NCBI RefSeq assembly: GCF_036320965.1
Contig: NC_092242.1
Location: forward strand, 61,172,020 to 61,236,019
From: Panulirus ornatus
Lineage: Eukaryota; Arthropoda; Malacostraca; Decapoda; Palinuridae
Direction: 5' to 3'
DNA length: 64,000 nucleotides
In this document: one piece after another, positions 32,690 through 46,109 of the stretch
Numbering within the stretch: position 1 is the first letter of the stretch
Layout of the letters: every line of letters starts with the position of its first letter
Program-made: the position numbers and the translations under genes
The notes under the pieces: generated by a model
Database searches by the model: none
Told to the model about the DNA's origin: nothing
What the model saw: the letters and a program-made list of their open reading frames with translations, nothing else

Positions 32690-34585
32690 ATACAGGTAAC
32701 GCTCCAGGATCTTATCTTGCCAGCCACTCTAAACAAACAAGTCTCATCCCACCAAACATAAGAGACAACTATAACCTCTAACACATACACAACCTCATCA
32801 AAATCCCTCCCGCCGAGTCAAAATCTAAATCAAAATGCTAATGGCAGAACAAGCAGGCCATTAACGTGGGCTGCCGGCAACTTGCCTCCTCCAGCCTCCT
32901 CCAGATGGTCCTCCGGAGGACCCAACGCCTTGATGAGACCATTGTCTCGCCTTTTAACAACAATCACACACACTTCCCCCAACACGTATACAAAATGCAA
33001 ATTTCTACCGTGGCGGAGACAACCTGGCAGGCTGGGGTTATAGACAGAGACCGCCCGAAGCAGTTGCGTCTGCGTCTTTACTCGAAGTCCAGACGAATCG
33101 GGTACTCACCTCCGTCAGGAGAAGGGTGGGTTGGATCCTGCTTACCGCTGGGGATGGGAAGGACCGCGTCAGGTCCAGCCGGTAGTGTCAACAGCTGACA
33201 TAAAGGGCGTCGCTGAGGTCAGGGCGAAGCGCATTTCCTTACGAATATATCAAAGTGGTCGGGAGGGGACGTCGACCTACCCGCCGAGGATCTGTAAGAC
33301 CGAAACACTGATTGGGAGAGATACAGTGCGGGGCGCCTTATGGACACCAGTGGGTTGTCTCTGTATGTTCCCCACCCTTCGCCTGGGGAGAATACGAGTG
33401 GGGCTTGGAATATTATAGAGGCGGTGTGACATCATAAGGTCAGCACACGCGAGGCGACGACCGACACCGGCGGAAGGGGCCTGCATCCCAGACACAACGT
33501 GACATAAAAGTGCTATATACTCGATACACGAAAATAAAACCGGGTTATAACGCGTACTGGAGACTCGGGTTACTGCTGCCTTCATGAACCGCAGGGCTCC
33601 TGCCTCCTGCCGAGAAGGGCACCATCAACCCTCCCTCCGACAGGAGCCTTCTCTTCGGATGTCGTCTCTCCTTGTATCCCACGAAATAAGCTTCAGTATT
33701 TTATTGATCAAAGACGTGCAGGGTAGAGTGTGGCTCTTCTTCAATGGGGATGGGCTGGGTTGACACTTAGCTGGGGGGTTTTTCCGTGGGAAAATATAGA
33801 ATTGATATAAACCTTCAGATTCAACTAGCCTCTTCGGTCGGCCTGAACCTTTCTTCGAAGCTCCGATCATCATGAACTTCGAAGCTTCAGTCATTTTGGG
33901 TGCTTTAGTGGCCCAACGTAGCCCACACATGTACTTCCGTCAGTCTATGAACCCCACTCCTGCACGGTGCATCCATTGCCTCGATCCCCACCCCCTACAC
34001 CGCCCTACCCTGTCCTCGGCGAACCCCACCCCTGCAGAATGGTTCAGTTGATGGACCGGGGTCCAGTGGACTGGTCCAGTGACTCGAGGACACTCGTTTT
34101 GGTTGGACTGGATGACCTGGTGTTCCATGTGACGTTGACTGGCTGTCTTCCAAATGCTACCGGTTGGCAGTGAAGTTAAATGGCGTGGAATGGTGCCCGT
34201 TGGCGTTGACTGGTGTCGACGAGCGTCGAGTGGCGTCGACTTCCATTGCGCGACGTACACAGCGTCGCCATCGCAAAGCGTCTTCATTATTTTGACCTTG
34301 GAGATTCCCGGCAACACAGCAGGGACGGATATATTCCCGTCCACCTCTTCTGTCCTGTGGCTCCATCCTGCCAGGTAGTCTGTTCCTACTGCCTAACTTA
34401 TCCACTAGTAGCTTATTGCTGTTACATAGCCACTCCCCCACTGTGTAACCTGTCCCCGTCCTGTGGTCCATCCTTGCTGTGTAGCCAATGGCTCACGGTG
34501 CATCCTGAGCTTGCTATGTAGTGAATGCCCTCATATATGTCCCATTCCTGTTATGTAACCTCTTCCTAGAAGACGTCCTCTCTTA
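32690..34585. other. No gene recognised
   Basis: Moderately GC-rich unique sequence. Several overlapping open frames on both strands (for example 33940-34344 reverse) have no recognisable domain. GTTGACTGG/GTCGAGTGG-type short degenerate repeats lie at about 34130-34240. Confidence 0.45.
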
Positions 34586-34589
34586 GTTA

Positions 34590-35272
34590 CACGACCTCAC
34601 CAGGTTATCACACACGACCTCACTAGGTTATCATACAGAGTCTCACTAGGTTATCATACAGTCTCACTAGGTTATCATGCAGAGTCTCACTAGGTTATCA
34701 TACAGAGTCTCACTAGGTTATCATGCAGAGTCTCACTAGGTTATCATACAGAGTCTCACTAGGTTATCATACAGAGTCTCACTAGGTTATCATACAGAGT
34801 CTCACTAGATTATCATACAGTCTCACTAGGTTATCATACAGAGTCTCACTAGGTTATCATACAGAGTCTCACTAGGTTATCATACAGAGTCTCACTAGGT
34901 TATCATACAGAGTCTCACTAGGTTATCATACAGAGTCTCACCAGGTTATCATACAGAGTCTCACTAGGTTATCATACAGAGTCTCACCAGGTAATCATAC
35001 AGAGTCTCACTAGGTTATCATACAGAGTCTCACCAGGTTATCATACAGAGTCTCACCAGGTTATCATACAGAGTCTCACCAGGTTATCATACAGAGTCTC
35101 ACTAGATTATCATACAGAGTCTCACCAGGTTATCATACAGAGTCTCACCAGGTTATCATACAGAGTCTCACTAGGTTATCATACAGAGTCTCACCAGCTT
35201 ATCATACAGAGTCTCACCAGGTTATCATACAGTCTCATCAGGTTATCACACACGACCTCACCAGGCTATCAT
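34590..35272. repeat. 23-bp tandem repeat, about 29 copies
   Basis: Unit TTATCATACAGAGTCTCACT plus AGG, with CACCAGG variants and a few 20-bp units lacking AGA. The first and last units are ACACACGACCTCACC, as in the 32.4-kb array. Confidence 0.96.
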
Positions 35273-35274
35273 AC

Positions 35275-35785
35275 GTCGGCCATTATGTGTCCTCTCCTCT
35301 TTTTTCTTTTTTGCTATGGCCTATCTTCTATGTGATGTAGCCTACCCCTTTCTATGTCGCCCCCATCTATACCTGAGTGTCCCTCTCCAGACGTGGGTTT
35401 TTGGTGTTATCTTATCTCGATCCTTTTTAGATAGCGGACTATTTGTATCTAATGAGTAGTTCATGCAGGTTGAATTGCCTCGTTTGACTCTCAGTCCCCT
35501 AGTGTCTCGTGTGTTCCCGTTGTGAGGAGTCATCCATCCTGAGTGGCCTAGTCTCACTGCACAGTCTTATACCTACAGATTGCCTTATCCATACTGAGTG
35601 ATCTGACTAGAATAGTGGTTTGTGGTTTACGCGTATTGATTGGTTATCCTTGCTCAGTGGGCCGTCCTTAGTCATCGGTGTGTAGTCTGATTCCGCTTGT
35701 GTAGTCTATCTATAATCTGAGGTACACTCCTCATGTAATGATCTATCCCTACTTACTATCCATCTATTGTGGAAGGGCCTATCCC
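35275..35785. other. No gene seen
   Basis: Unique sequence with loosely repeated GAGTGG/ATCTAT motifs. Confidence 0.45.
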
Positions 35786-35788
35786 CAG

Positions 35789-35791
35789 TGT

Positions 35792-35830
<39 letters not shown>
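35789..35830. repeat. (GT)n microsatellite
   Basis: GT run. Confidence 0.95.
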
Positions 35831-35831
<1 letters not shown>

Positions 35832-35984
35832 CCCATGCTTACTGAGTGGTTTATTCTCAGTGAGTGGCCCCTGCTCACTGAGTGGGGCCCACTGCCAGCG
35901 CGGGGCACCAGCTGATCTTCTGTCCCTGGATAATGAACAGGCGTTTGTTATGCGTCAGAGGGGACGGAGGGCTGAGTGGGAGGA

Positions 35985-36310
35985 GGGGAGGTAAGGTGGG
36001 AGGGAGGGGAGGTAAGGTGGGAGAGGGGAGGTAAGGTGGGAGGGAGGGGAGGTAAGGTGGGGGAGGAGGGGAGGTAAGGTGGGGGGGGGAGGAGGGGAGG
36101 TAAGGTGGGAGAGGGGAGGTAAGGTGGGGGGGAGGGGAGGTAAGGTGGGAGGGAGGGGAGGTAAGGTGGGAGGGGAGGGGAGGTAAGGTGGGAGGGAGGG
36201 GAGGTAAGGTGGGGGGGAGGGGAGGTAAGGTGGGGGAGGAGGGGAGGTAAGGTGGGAGGGAGGGGAGGTAAGGTGGGAGGGAGGGGAGGTAAGGTGGGAG
36301 GGGAGGGGAA
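35985..36310. repeat. G-rich tandem repeat of about 18-26 bp, 15 copies of GAGGTAAGGT
   Basis: Each unit has GAGGTAAGGTGGG and a variable G/A tail (GAGGGAGGG, GGGGGAGGAGGG and others). The + strand is almost C-free. Confidence 0.95.
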
Positions 36311-36378
36311 ACCTAGCGTGATTAACTCTTTGGTTGCGACTCCCCCTTCCCTCCCCCTCCCCTTCCCCTCCCTCCCTT

Positions 36379-36379
36379 G

Positions 36380-36409
<30 letters not shown>
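36379..36409. repeat. (CA)n microsatellite
   Basis: CA run. Confidence 0.95.
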
Positions 36410-36410
<1 letters not shown>

Positions 36411-36910
36411 GTCTGGCTCCACTGGTAGGCTCAGGTCCCACACCATCGGGACTTTTATCATACGAGTCTATACAAAGAACTTTAAACAAAGTCTAAAACA
36501 GTTGAACAAAAAAGTTCAGAAGAATCACACTCACACATTAGAAAAAAAAAGGGTTCAGAGTCAAGGTCTATAAGTTCTTAGACTCTGCCCAAGTTTTGTT
36601 TCGCTACTCCCTTAAAACTTTTGTTTCTTCTTTTCTTCGCCAGATGGCATTGTGAAGCGCCTCCCTCACCTCCTCTACACTCGTCTGCCTCCTGTGTCTG
36701 TCCTGTCCTGTCCAAGCACGTCGCGCCTCTCTGTCTGCCTTGACCTAGAATTGATCTATCAACGACATGCGTAGCCCTGAGCAGGAGCCGTGCGTAGCTC
36801 AAGGAGCCGTACGCAGACCCGGGTAGGACTCGTGCGTAGCTGGGTCAGGAGCCACAGGTTAGATAACCCAGTATGAGCTGCGTAGTCACCAGGTCATACT
36901 AACATTAAGT
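36410..36910. other. No gene seen
   Basis: Unique sequence with a degenerate CAGGAGCCGTGCGTAGCT repeat (about 4 units) at 36778-36860. Confidence 0.5.
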
Positions 36911-36911
36911 G

Positions 36912-37011
<100 letters not shown>

Positions 37012-37170
37012 CCCTTTACTTCTCCCTATGTCCCCCACTTCCTCTCCCTGCTCCCTCAGCCCATCTCTCTCCCCCACTTCCTTTCGCCATCTTGTGCCAC
37101 TAACATATTTCTTTCTCTCTTCCTCTTTCAGGTTTCCTCTCTATATCTCTTACCCGCGTTTATCACTCGT

Positions 37171-38509
<1,339 letters not shown>

Positions 38510-39180
38510 CTCGTTTTATGACATGAAAAATGGGAGCACGAACACGCTTGGATTTGTTTTGATTGGTGTGATTGGCTGAGGTAACAAATTAAACATGGCC
38601 GACCTGATGTTACGTTCTGATTGGTTACGATCAGTCACATGACACGAGCATAACCTCTGAATGGCTGACCCATTGTTGACATTTCCAGTGTGCCTGTCAC
38701 GTGGAGGTGTAAGGAGCGCATGGTGTTTACGTTGGTATTTCATCTCATTTACGAAGAAAATAGATAAAACTAGTGATTAGAGAACGTAGTATACGGGACC
38801 TTAGGACGTTATAAGGGTATGATGCGTGTGTTCAGTGGTGATGACTGCGTTATAAGGGTAAAATAGACAACATTCCAATCCTGGTACCAGGCCTGGAAAG
38901 GGGGGGGAAAGAGCGATGTTCATCAAGACGAATTGCGAGATTTTGGAAACATAAAGGAAAACCAAGGAAAATATTACCTAATGGAACGATAGGTTGTTAG
39001 AGAAGGAGCCATAAACAACATTGTAGACGGTAAACAGGTACTAACGAGCCAGTTACCAGGTCTGAGAGTATAATGAATTACGAAAATCATAACGAGTGTT
39101 ACATGTAGTGTACGATTGTTACGAGTGCGTCGCACAGTAGTACATTGTACAACTCATGGTAGTTTGGGTGTCTCCACCAT
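38510..39180. other. No gene; cluster of ATTGG boxes at the left end
   Basis: GATTGGTG, GATTGGCT and GATTGGTT lie within about 38555-38625. The rest is unique sequence with short GTTATAAGGGTA repetition. Confidence 0.45.
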
Positions 39181-39640
39181 ATGACGCATGAATGAGGCAA
39201 GTCATGCGTCATGCAGGATCGTGCAGTACAGTACAGTTAACGTATCGTGTCATTCTGCTCCTATGACGCATGGATGGGGCAGGTCATGCGTCATGCAGCC
39301 TCGTGCAGTACAGTACAGCTAATGTATCCTGTCATTCTACTCCTATGACACATGGATGGGGCAGGTCATGCGTCATGCAGGATCGTACAGTACGGTACAG
39401 TTAATGTATCCTGTCATTCTGCTCCTATGACGCATGGATGGGGCAGGTCATGCGTCATGCAGGATCGTGCAGTACAGTACAGCTAATGTATCCTGTCATT
39501 CTGCTCCTATGACGCATGGATGGGGCAAGTCATGCGTCATGCAGCCTCGTGCAGTACGGTACAGCTAATGTATCGTGTCATTCTGCTCCTATGACGCATG
39601 GATGGGGCAGGTCATGCGTCATGCAGCCCCTCACAAGACA
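39181..39640. repeat. 82-bp tandem repeat, about 6 copies, with internal palindrome
   Basis: ATGACGCAT recurs at 39181, 39263, 39345 (as ATGACACAT), 39427, 39509 and 39591, an exact 82-base step. Each unit also has ATGCGTCAT 14 bases further on, the reverse complement of the first motif, and a GCAGTACAGTACAG block. Confidence 0.96.
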
Positions 39641-39807
39641 GTGGAGTACATGTGTTGTGTGTCTAGTGTTCCCCACAACCACTGAATTAACCCCCACGGA
39701 GAAAGTCTCAGGTGAGTGAGTGTCTTCTCTTCCATTTCGTGTTTGTTTGTTGTGTTTGGTGAGTTGTTGTTCTTGTTGTTGTTGTTCTTGTCTTGATTTA
39801 GAAGGAA

Positions 39808-40048
39808 TATCAGTATGCTGATAAGGGAAGGATGTCAGTGTGCTGATAAGGGAAGGATGTCAGTATGCTGATAATGGAAGGATATCAGTGTGCTGATAAG
39901 GGAAGGATGTCAGTATGCTGATAAGGGAAGGATATCAGTGTGCTGATAAGGGAAGGGTATCAGTATGCTGATAAGGGAAGGATGTCAGTGTGCTGATAAT
40001 GGAAGGATATCAGTGTGCTGATAAGGGAAGGGTATCAGTGTGCGATAA
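39808..40048. repeat. 25-bp tandem repeat, about 9 copies
   Basis: Unit GATGTCAGTATGCTGATAAG plus GGAAG. It ends about 30 bases before the RTE-like fragment. Confidence 0.95.
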
Positions 40049-40080
40049 GTTACCCCCTTCACTCTGCTCTCTCTCTCTCG

Positions 40081-40960
<880 letters not shown>

Positions 40961-40968
40961 CATCTCCA

Positions 40969-41059
40969 CTCGTAGGAAATGAAAACACGAGTCTGTATTG
41001 CAGGACATTCTCAAGAGTACAGACGAATGCTTGGTACTCGTGTTTTCATTTCCTGTGAG
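40969..41059. repeat. Inverted repeat between two (TA)n arrays
   Basis: The arms at 40969-40992 and 41036-41059 (containing AGGAAATGAAAACACGAGT and its complement) match at 22 of 24 positions around a 43-base loop. Confidence 0.9.
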
Positions 41060-41094
41060 TCTAAGTTACTTATCACACTTTCGTTGTGGACAGA

Positions 41095-41096
<2 letters not shown>

Positions 41097-41147
<51 letters not shown>
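41097..41147. repeat. (TA)n microsatellite
   Basis: Pure TA run at the 3' end of the reverse-strand RTE-like copy. Confidence 0.97.
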
Positions 41148-41150
<3 letters not shown>

Positions 41151-41436
41151 TCGTCGTTTCCCGTGTCAGCGAGGTATCGCCAGAAACAGACGAAAAATGG
41201 CTTCCTCTGCCCACGTCCACACTCTAGCTGTCACGTTTAATACACCGAAACTAGAGCCCCTTTATCCACAACCAGACCCCCATAGGCCTGTCCGTGGCTT
41301 CCTCTGACCGCTTCGTATCCTCGGGTTCAGTGTCCTGATTGCAAGTGGCCGCCCCAAGTGGCCGCCCCTCTGTATACAACGTCCCTCCAAATCGCTCTAT
41401 CCCGTGCATACCTTGCACCATCCTGCATGCGCGATA
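41148..41436 (-). mobile_element. Divergent RTE-like 3' end, inverted relative to the copy at 40.08 kb
   Basis: Read on the reverse strand, it contains CATGCAGGATGGTGCAAGG, GGGATAGAGCGATTTGGAGG, TTGTATACAG and, near its 3' end, TTTCGTCTGTTTCTGGCGAT and ACCTCGC. These align in order with the last coding codons and the 3' UTR of the + copy. The mid-UTR differs and there is an internal GGCGGCCACTTG duplication. Only the final roughly 290 bases are present, so it is a heavily truncated subfamily relative. Confidence 0.8.
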
Positions 41437-41489
41437 GGTGCGTTATTTATGACATTATTTGAATATCCAGGCTTGGAGGAGATCTGGTG

Positions 41490-41541
<52 letters not shown>

Positions 41542-41554
41542 TGAGAGAGAGAGA

Positions 41555-41608
<54 letters not shown>
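41490..41608. repeat. Compound (GT)n-(GA)n microsatellite
   Basis: GT to 41541, then GA with one GGGA break. Confidence 0.97.
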
Positions 41609-41610
<2 letters not shown>

Positions 41611-41619
41611 ATTTTTCTG

Positions 41620-42080
41620 TGTATTTCATGTGCACATGTTCATTTATCACTTCACTACCCATCCCCCAACAAAGTTCCCCCCCCCCCAACCCCCCAACAA
41701 GTTCGAAATAAACAAAGTTAAAAGGAGCCACATGAGATTAGCAATAATATATGCGGTTCATATAATTGTCTATAGAAAAATGACATATTGTCAATGGAGT
41801 TTGAATTGATATTTTCATGCAATAATACATAATGTTTTGCCTGTTAAACTTATTGCAGTATGTAAATTGAAGTAATTCAGCTTAATTTTCGATGTAATTG
41901 GATTCCAACGGCTTGACAATTATAATCAAATGTAATTCATTTGGCTGATCAGTGAGTTATAGCACAATGTCCAACTTACCCGATGTCTTTAATGCCTTTA
42001 ATTATGTTATGAATAAAAGATTGTGGCTGGGTGGATCACACAAACGGGAAGGTATGTAGGTGGAGCTATTGTATGTATAC
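41620..42080. other. No gene seen
   Basis: AT-rich unique sequence with a poly-C run at about 41677-41697. Confidence 0.45.

Positions 42081-42083
<3 letters not shown>

Positions 42084-42123
<40 letters not shown>
42084..42123. repeat. (GA)n microsatellite followed by GACAGA repeats
   Basis: GA run, then imperfect ACAGACAGA sequence to about 42235. Confidence 0.93.
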
Positions 42124-42127
<4 letters not shown>

Positions 42128-42609
42128 GGTCAGTCAGAAACAGGGACATACAAAGAGACAGACACGACAGACAGAGAGGAGGACCAGCAGACAGAAAGAC
42201 CAGTAGACAGCCAGTTACACAGACAGACAGAGAGACATGTAGCGTCAGACATCTTCATATTTTACGCCTTTTTTTTCCCCCTCCCTGAATATGTGTCCTG
42301 GTCTTTACTGTGTGAGTGGCTCCTCACCCAGACCTGTGTCACCACGTATACATCATCGCTCCCTCCACCCCAACATCATCCCCCACACCCATATTTATCA
42401 CCTCTCATGGGTGAGTCGGCCCTCTCCCACCATGCCACTGTTGACGCCACACCACCACCCCCCATACCTCACCTTCTGGCTCTGCCCCATGCTGATCGCC
42501 TCCCATGGGTGGATAATCATGGCCAGAGAGGTTGAGGCCTGGCTCGGGGTCCTGGAGGGGGAGGAGGGGGGTGTTTCTTTACGATGTCTTGGCCTGGAAA
42601 TGGGAGATC

Positions 42610-42615
<6 letters not shown>

Positions 42616-42693
<78 letters not shown>

Positions 42694-42694
42694 T
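42616..42694. repeat. (CT)n microsatellite with short (CA)n
   Basis: CT run then four or five CA units. Confidence 0.97.
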
Positions 42695-42719
42695 AGATAT
42701 ACCAAGATGTTTCTCTAAG

Positions 42720-42884
<165 letters not shown>

Positions 42885-42939
42885 AGCACTCAGAGAAATG
42901 TCTTAGCAATATCACTGTGCGTGTGTTTGTGTATGCGTG

Positions 42940-42941
<2 letters not shown>

Positions 42942-43004
<63 letters not shown>
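42942..43004. repeat. (GA)n microsatellite
   Basis: Pure GA run. Confidence 0.97.
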
Positions 43005-43008
<4 letters not shown>

Positions 43009-43144
43009 AAGGGGAGGGAGGTACCACGTGGGGAGACAAGGAAGGTGGGGAGAGAGTGAGAGGGGAGGGTATCCACTCTGGCATCTTCCTGTCCAGCTTC
43101 CGACCACCAGTCATAACTCCTGCAGCCTCACCACCTCTCCCGGA

Positions 43145-43425
43145 GCATGGAGCCATCCAGGGATGTGGAGCATGCCAGAGCATGGAGCCTTCCTGAGGTG
43201 TGGAGGATGCCGGAGCATGGAGCCTTCCTGGGGTGTGGAGCATGCTGGAGCATGGAGCCTTCCTGGGGTGTGAAGGATGCCGGAGCATGGAGCCTTCCTG
43301 GGGTGTGGAGCATGCTGGAGCATGGAGCCTTCCTGGGGGGTGGAGTATGCCGGAGCATGGAGCCTCACCAGTGTGTGGAGCATGCGGGCGCATGGAACCT
43401 TTCCTGGTGTGTGGAGCGTGGAGTG
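43145..43425. repeat. 35-bp tandem repeat, about 8 copies
   Basis: Unit GGTGTGGAGCATGCTGGAGC plus ATGGAGCCTTCCTGG, decaying at the right end. Open frames on both strands are repeat by-products. Confidence 0.95.
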
Positions 43426-43429
43426 CTAC

Positions 43430-44095
43430 CGCGACACCACGTGTGGAAGATCCCTGAGATGTTGAGCGTGAGGTGAGCGTGGGGCGTTGATAGCTCACGG
43501 AGCGTTACTGGGGTGTAGAGCAGGGTGGGCGCGGGGGTGAGTGGACCGGGGGGCGCGCCTGGTGAGCTGTGGACCACTGAAGAAGAGGGAGGACTGAGGA
43601 CCGGGAGGGCGTACCCTGGGTCACTTTGTAGTGGCGGAACAGTTGGCATCGACGAGAGAAATGTTGGCATCGTTGCAACACGGATGCAACATCATCACTA
43701 CAGCATTACTGTAACATTGGTGTAGCGGTACTACGACTGAATGCTCCAACATATCCGCCACAGGTCAGAGGTCACGGCGCACGGTGACCCTCGCATTGTG
43801 ACATGTTGCTTGAACACGTATGTTTCTGGTTACGGGTCGTGACGTATAGTGACCCAAGTAGTGTGACTTGGCGTCTAAATTTCCTCGCCCTGGGTGAGAG
43901 GTCATGGCGCGTAGCGTCCCTCGCAGTATGACTTGTACCTTACGTCCTCCTCCTGCAGGATCGGTGTTGGTACAGAGGAGTCCTTGAGGGGTGTGTGTGT
44001 GTGTCCACCGCTGTGGATATAAGACGCTATGTTGAAGGCGTTAACGTCCTGGTATGATGATGAGCGGGTAAGGAGCAGATGGAGGGAGAAAAAGG
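43430..44095. other. No gene; diverged duplication with AGGTCA motifs
   Basis: AGAGGTCACGGCGCACGGTG at about 43768 and GAGAGGTCATGGCGCGTAGC at about 43899 are diverged copies in a roughly 131-base step. Confidence 0.5.
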
Positions 44096-44099
44096 GAAG

Positions 44100-44101
<2 letters not shown>

Positions 44102-44149
<48 letters not shown>
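44102..44149. repeat. (GA)n microsatellite
   Basis: Pure GA run. Confidence 0.97.
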
Positions 44150-44151
<2 letters not shown>

Positions 44152-45965
44152 GAAAGAGACGTCAGTGAAAGAGACGTCAGTAAACATGGTGTCATGATCA
44201 TCATGTATTGATCTGACCTTCATATATCGGACACTCCTCCTCCTCCAGTAAGTCACCCGATGTGTTCTGACCAACGACGATAGATTCTCATACATTTCGT
44301 ACGCCCCCGGTGCACGGTAAGCAGCTTTTGCCGGTATCTCCTCAACTCAAAACAAAGTTAGAAAAAGAGACAACTCACCCCATTACCGGTCTGATACCGC
44401 TTTTGACAAGCAGGTTAACACGTTCTCTAAACCATCCCAGAAAACATCTTACGATCAAGCAGCAGGAGTGAGGCGTGGGAAGAACTGACTGGCATCTGTT
44501 GGTTATCAGCGCCCTCATGTGTGCTCACTGCCATTATTATAGATATGTAATTGATATGATAGAGCCTCCGGAATGCATTACGAAACCGGTCTGTAGCTCT
44601 TCTACGTGAAGACAAATACGATGAAGCGCTTGAAAATGTTCTGAAGTTACATGTCATAGCTTGTAGCCAAAAGAGGACGCGAGAGCAGGTTTATGGAGAA
44701 GAGTTAAGGATCGACACGATGATTAAACTTCTACTAAGCAGGGTTGGAACCCCTTGTAGAGGCCCGCTTGAGCATCCTATGGAGATAAACTCAAAGCCTC
44801 TATCCAAGAAACGGAGAGAGAGGGAGACAGAGACAGACTTACCATGAGATTTTGCCGACAGGTGGGGCAAGTGGGTAGTGCTTATCGAAGAATGACATAG
44901 TCACGAGGATCAAATTCTCAGAACCACGTGTTGTCAAGTGTTCTGTGTGTGATGGAAACCTTGTATTTTTGTGGCCTCAGCACCAATAGTCCACGTATGG
45001 GTGATACATGCGTGGACGAAGAAGCGACAGCAACCTGGGTCAAAGGAGTGGTGACACTTGACAGCCATCATTAGAAACGAATATTCCAATATTCACACAA
45101 GAGAACAACTTTGGAATATTCCTCTTCAACATCTTAGTAAGTTAAAAGTGTTGACGTCATGCAAAAGAAACGAAGGTGATACATGACAACACATCAAAAT
45201 AATGATCACATCACTAGACATCTGTCAAAAGAGTCGACAAATACGAAGCGATTTGAGCATCACAGGTCACAGTGAATCAAAGATGCTTTAGACAGAAACT
45301 CCAGTTTTCCATCGTCCAAGACAAAAGAGGATCAGAACGTTGTATAAAAGGTTGAAACATAAGAAGACAGGGGACCATGAGGAATCCTGCACTACAGATG
45401 CCATCGGTATAAAGTCAGACTTCTTGCGCGTCACAGGACAAAAGAGGATCAGGAAGTTGTTTAAAAGCCCAAACAAAACAGGTTTTGAAGCAGTTTACGA
45501 GGTATGCGTTACGGGACTCGGGAAAATATCATCTCCAATCTTATTCTACCGAAAAACGAACATCAAAAGAATTCCAAATAGCATTTGCACATTTTAATTA
45601 GTGACGTGTTTTAGAAACAGAATTCCTCCTTTTTTGTTTAGAAAGACAAGAGAAATAGAGTTTAAAGTTGCACAAAAAGCAGCCTTGCAACACTTCAGTA
45701 AACATGCATTACAGAGGCAGGGAGAGCCAATGCAGCGACCGACCTGCCCAAACAAAAGAGGATCGTAGGTGTCAGGAGGCGAGGCCCAGCCCGCGTCAGG
45801 GCCGTCTGAGTCGATGGTAATAAGGATAAGATTTTAATGGCTCGTCATCTCTGGGAGTCTATATCACACCTGCTGGAGGGAAGCCAATCAAGAGGAGGGT
45901 GACTTGCCGTCTCCCTCACCACCACCACCACCACCAGTGGCCACTATTCACAGTGGGGGCGTCTG
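44150..45965. other. No gene recognised
   Basis: Unique-looking sequence. GACAAAAGAGGATCAG occurs at about 45320 and 45428 and, shortened, at about 45752, so there is a small dispersed duplication. A (CAC)n run lies at about 45919-45937. Confidence 0.45.
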
Positions 45966-45969
45966 TGGT

Positions 45970-46105
45970 CTTAGAATTATCCTTAACACCTGAAGAAGGT
46001 GCCAAAGATTTTCCACATGTTTGATGGCCCTCATGACCCTGGCTGTTGATAGGCGTAAACCACAACCAACAGCTTATATCGCCCACACCCCAATCCCCAC
46101 TACCC
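45970..46105. repeat. Interspersed repeat copy A (matches 58.79 kb)
   Basis: It shares ACCTGAAGAAGGTG, AAGATTTT and CATGACCCTGGCTGTTGATAGG-type blocks with 58788-58950, in the same orientation and order. It lacks about 20 bases present in copy B. Confidence 0.8.
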
Positions 46106-46109
46106 CAGT

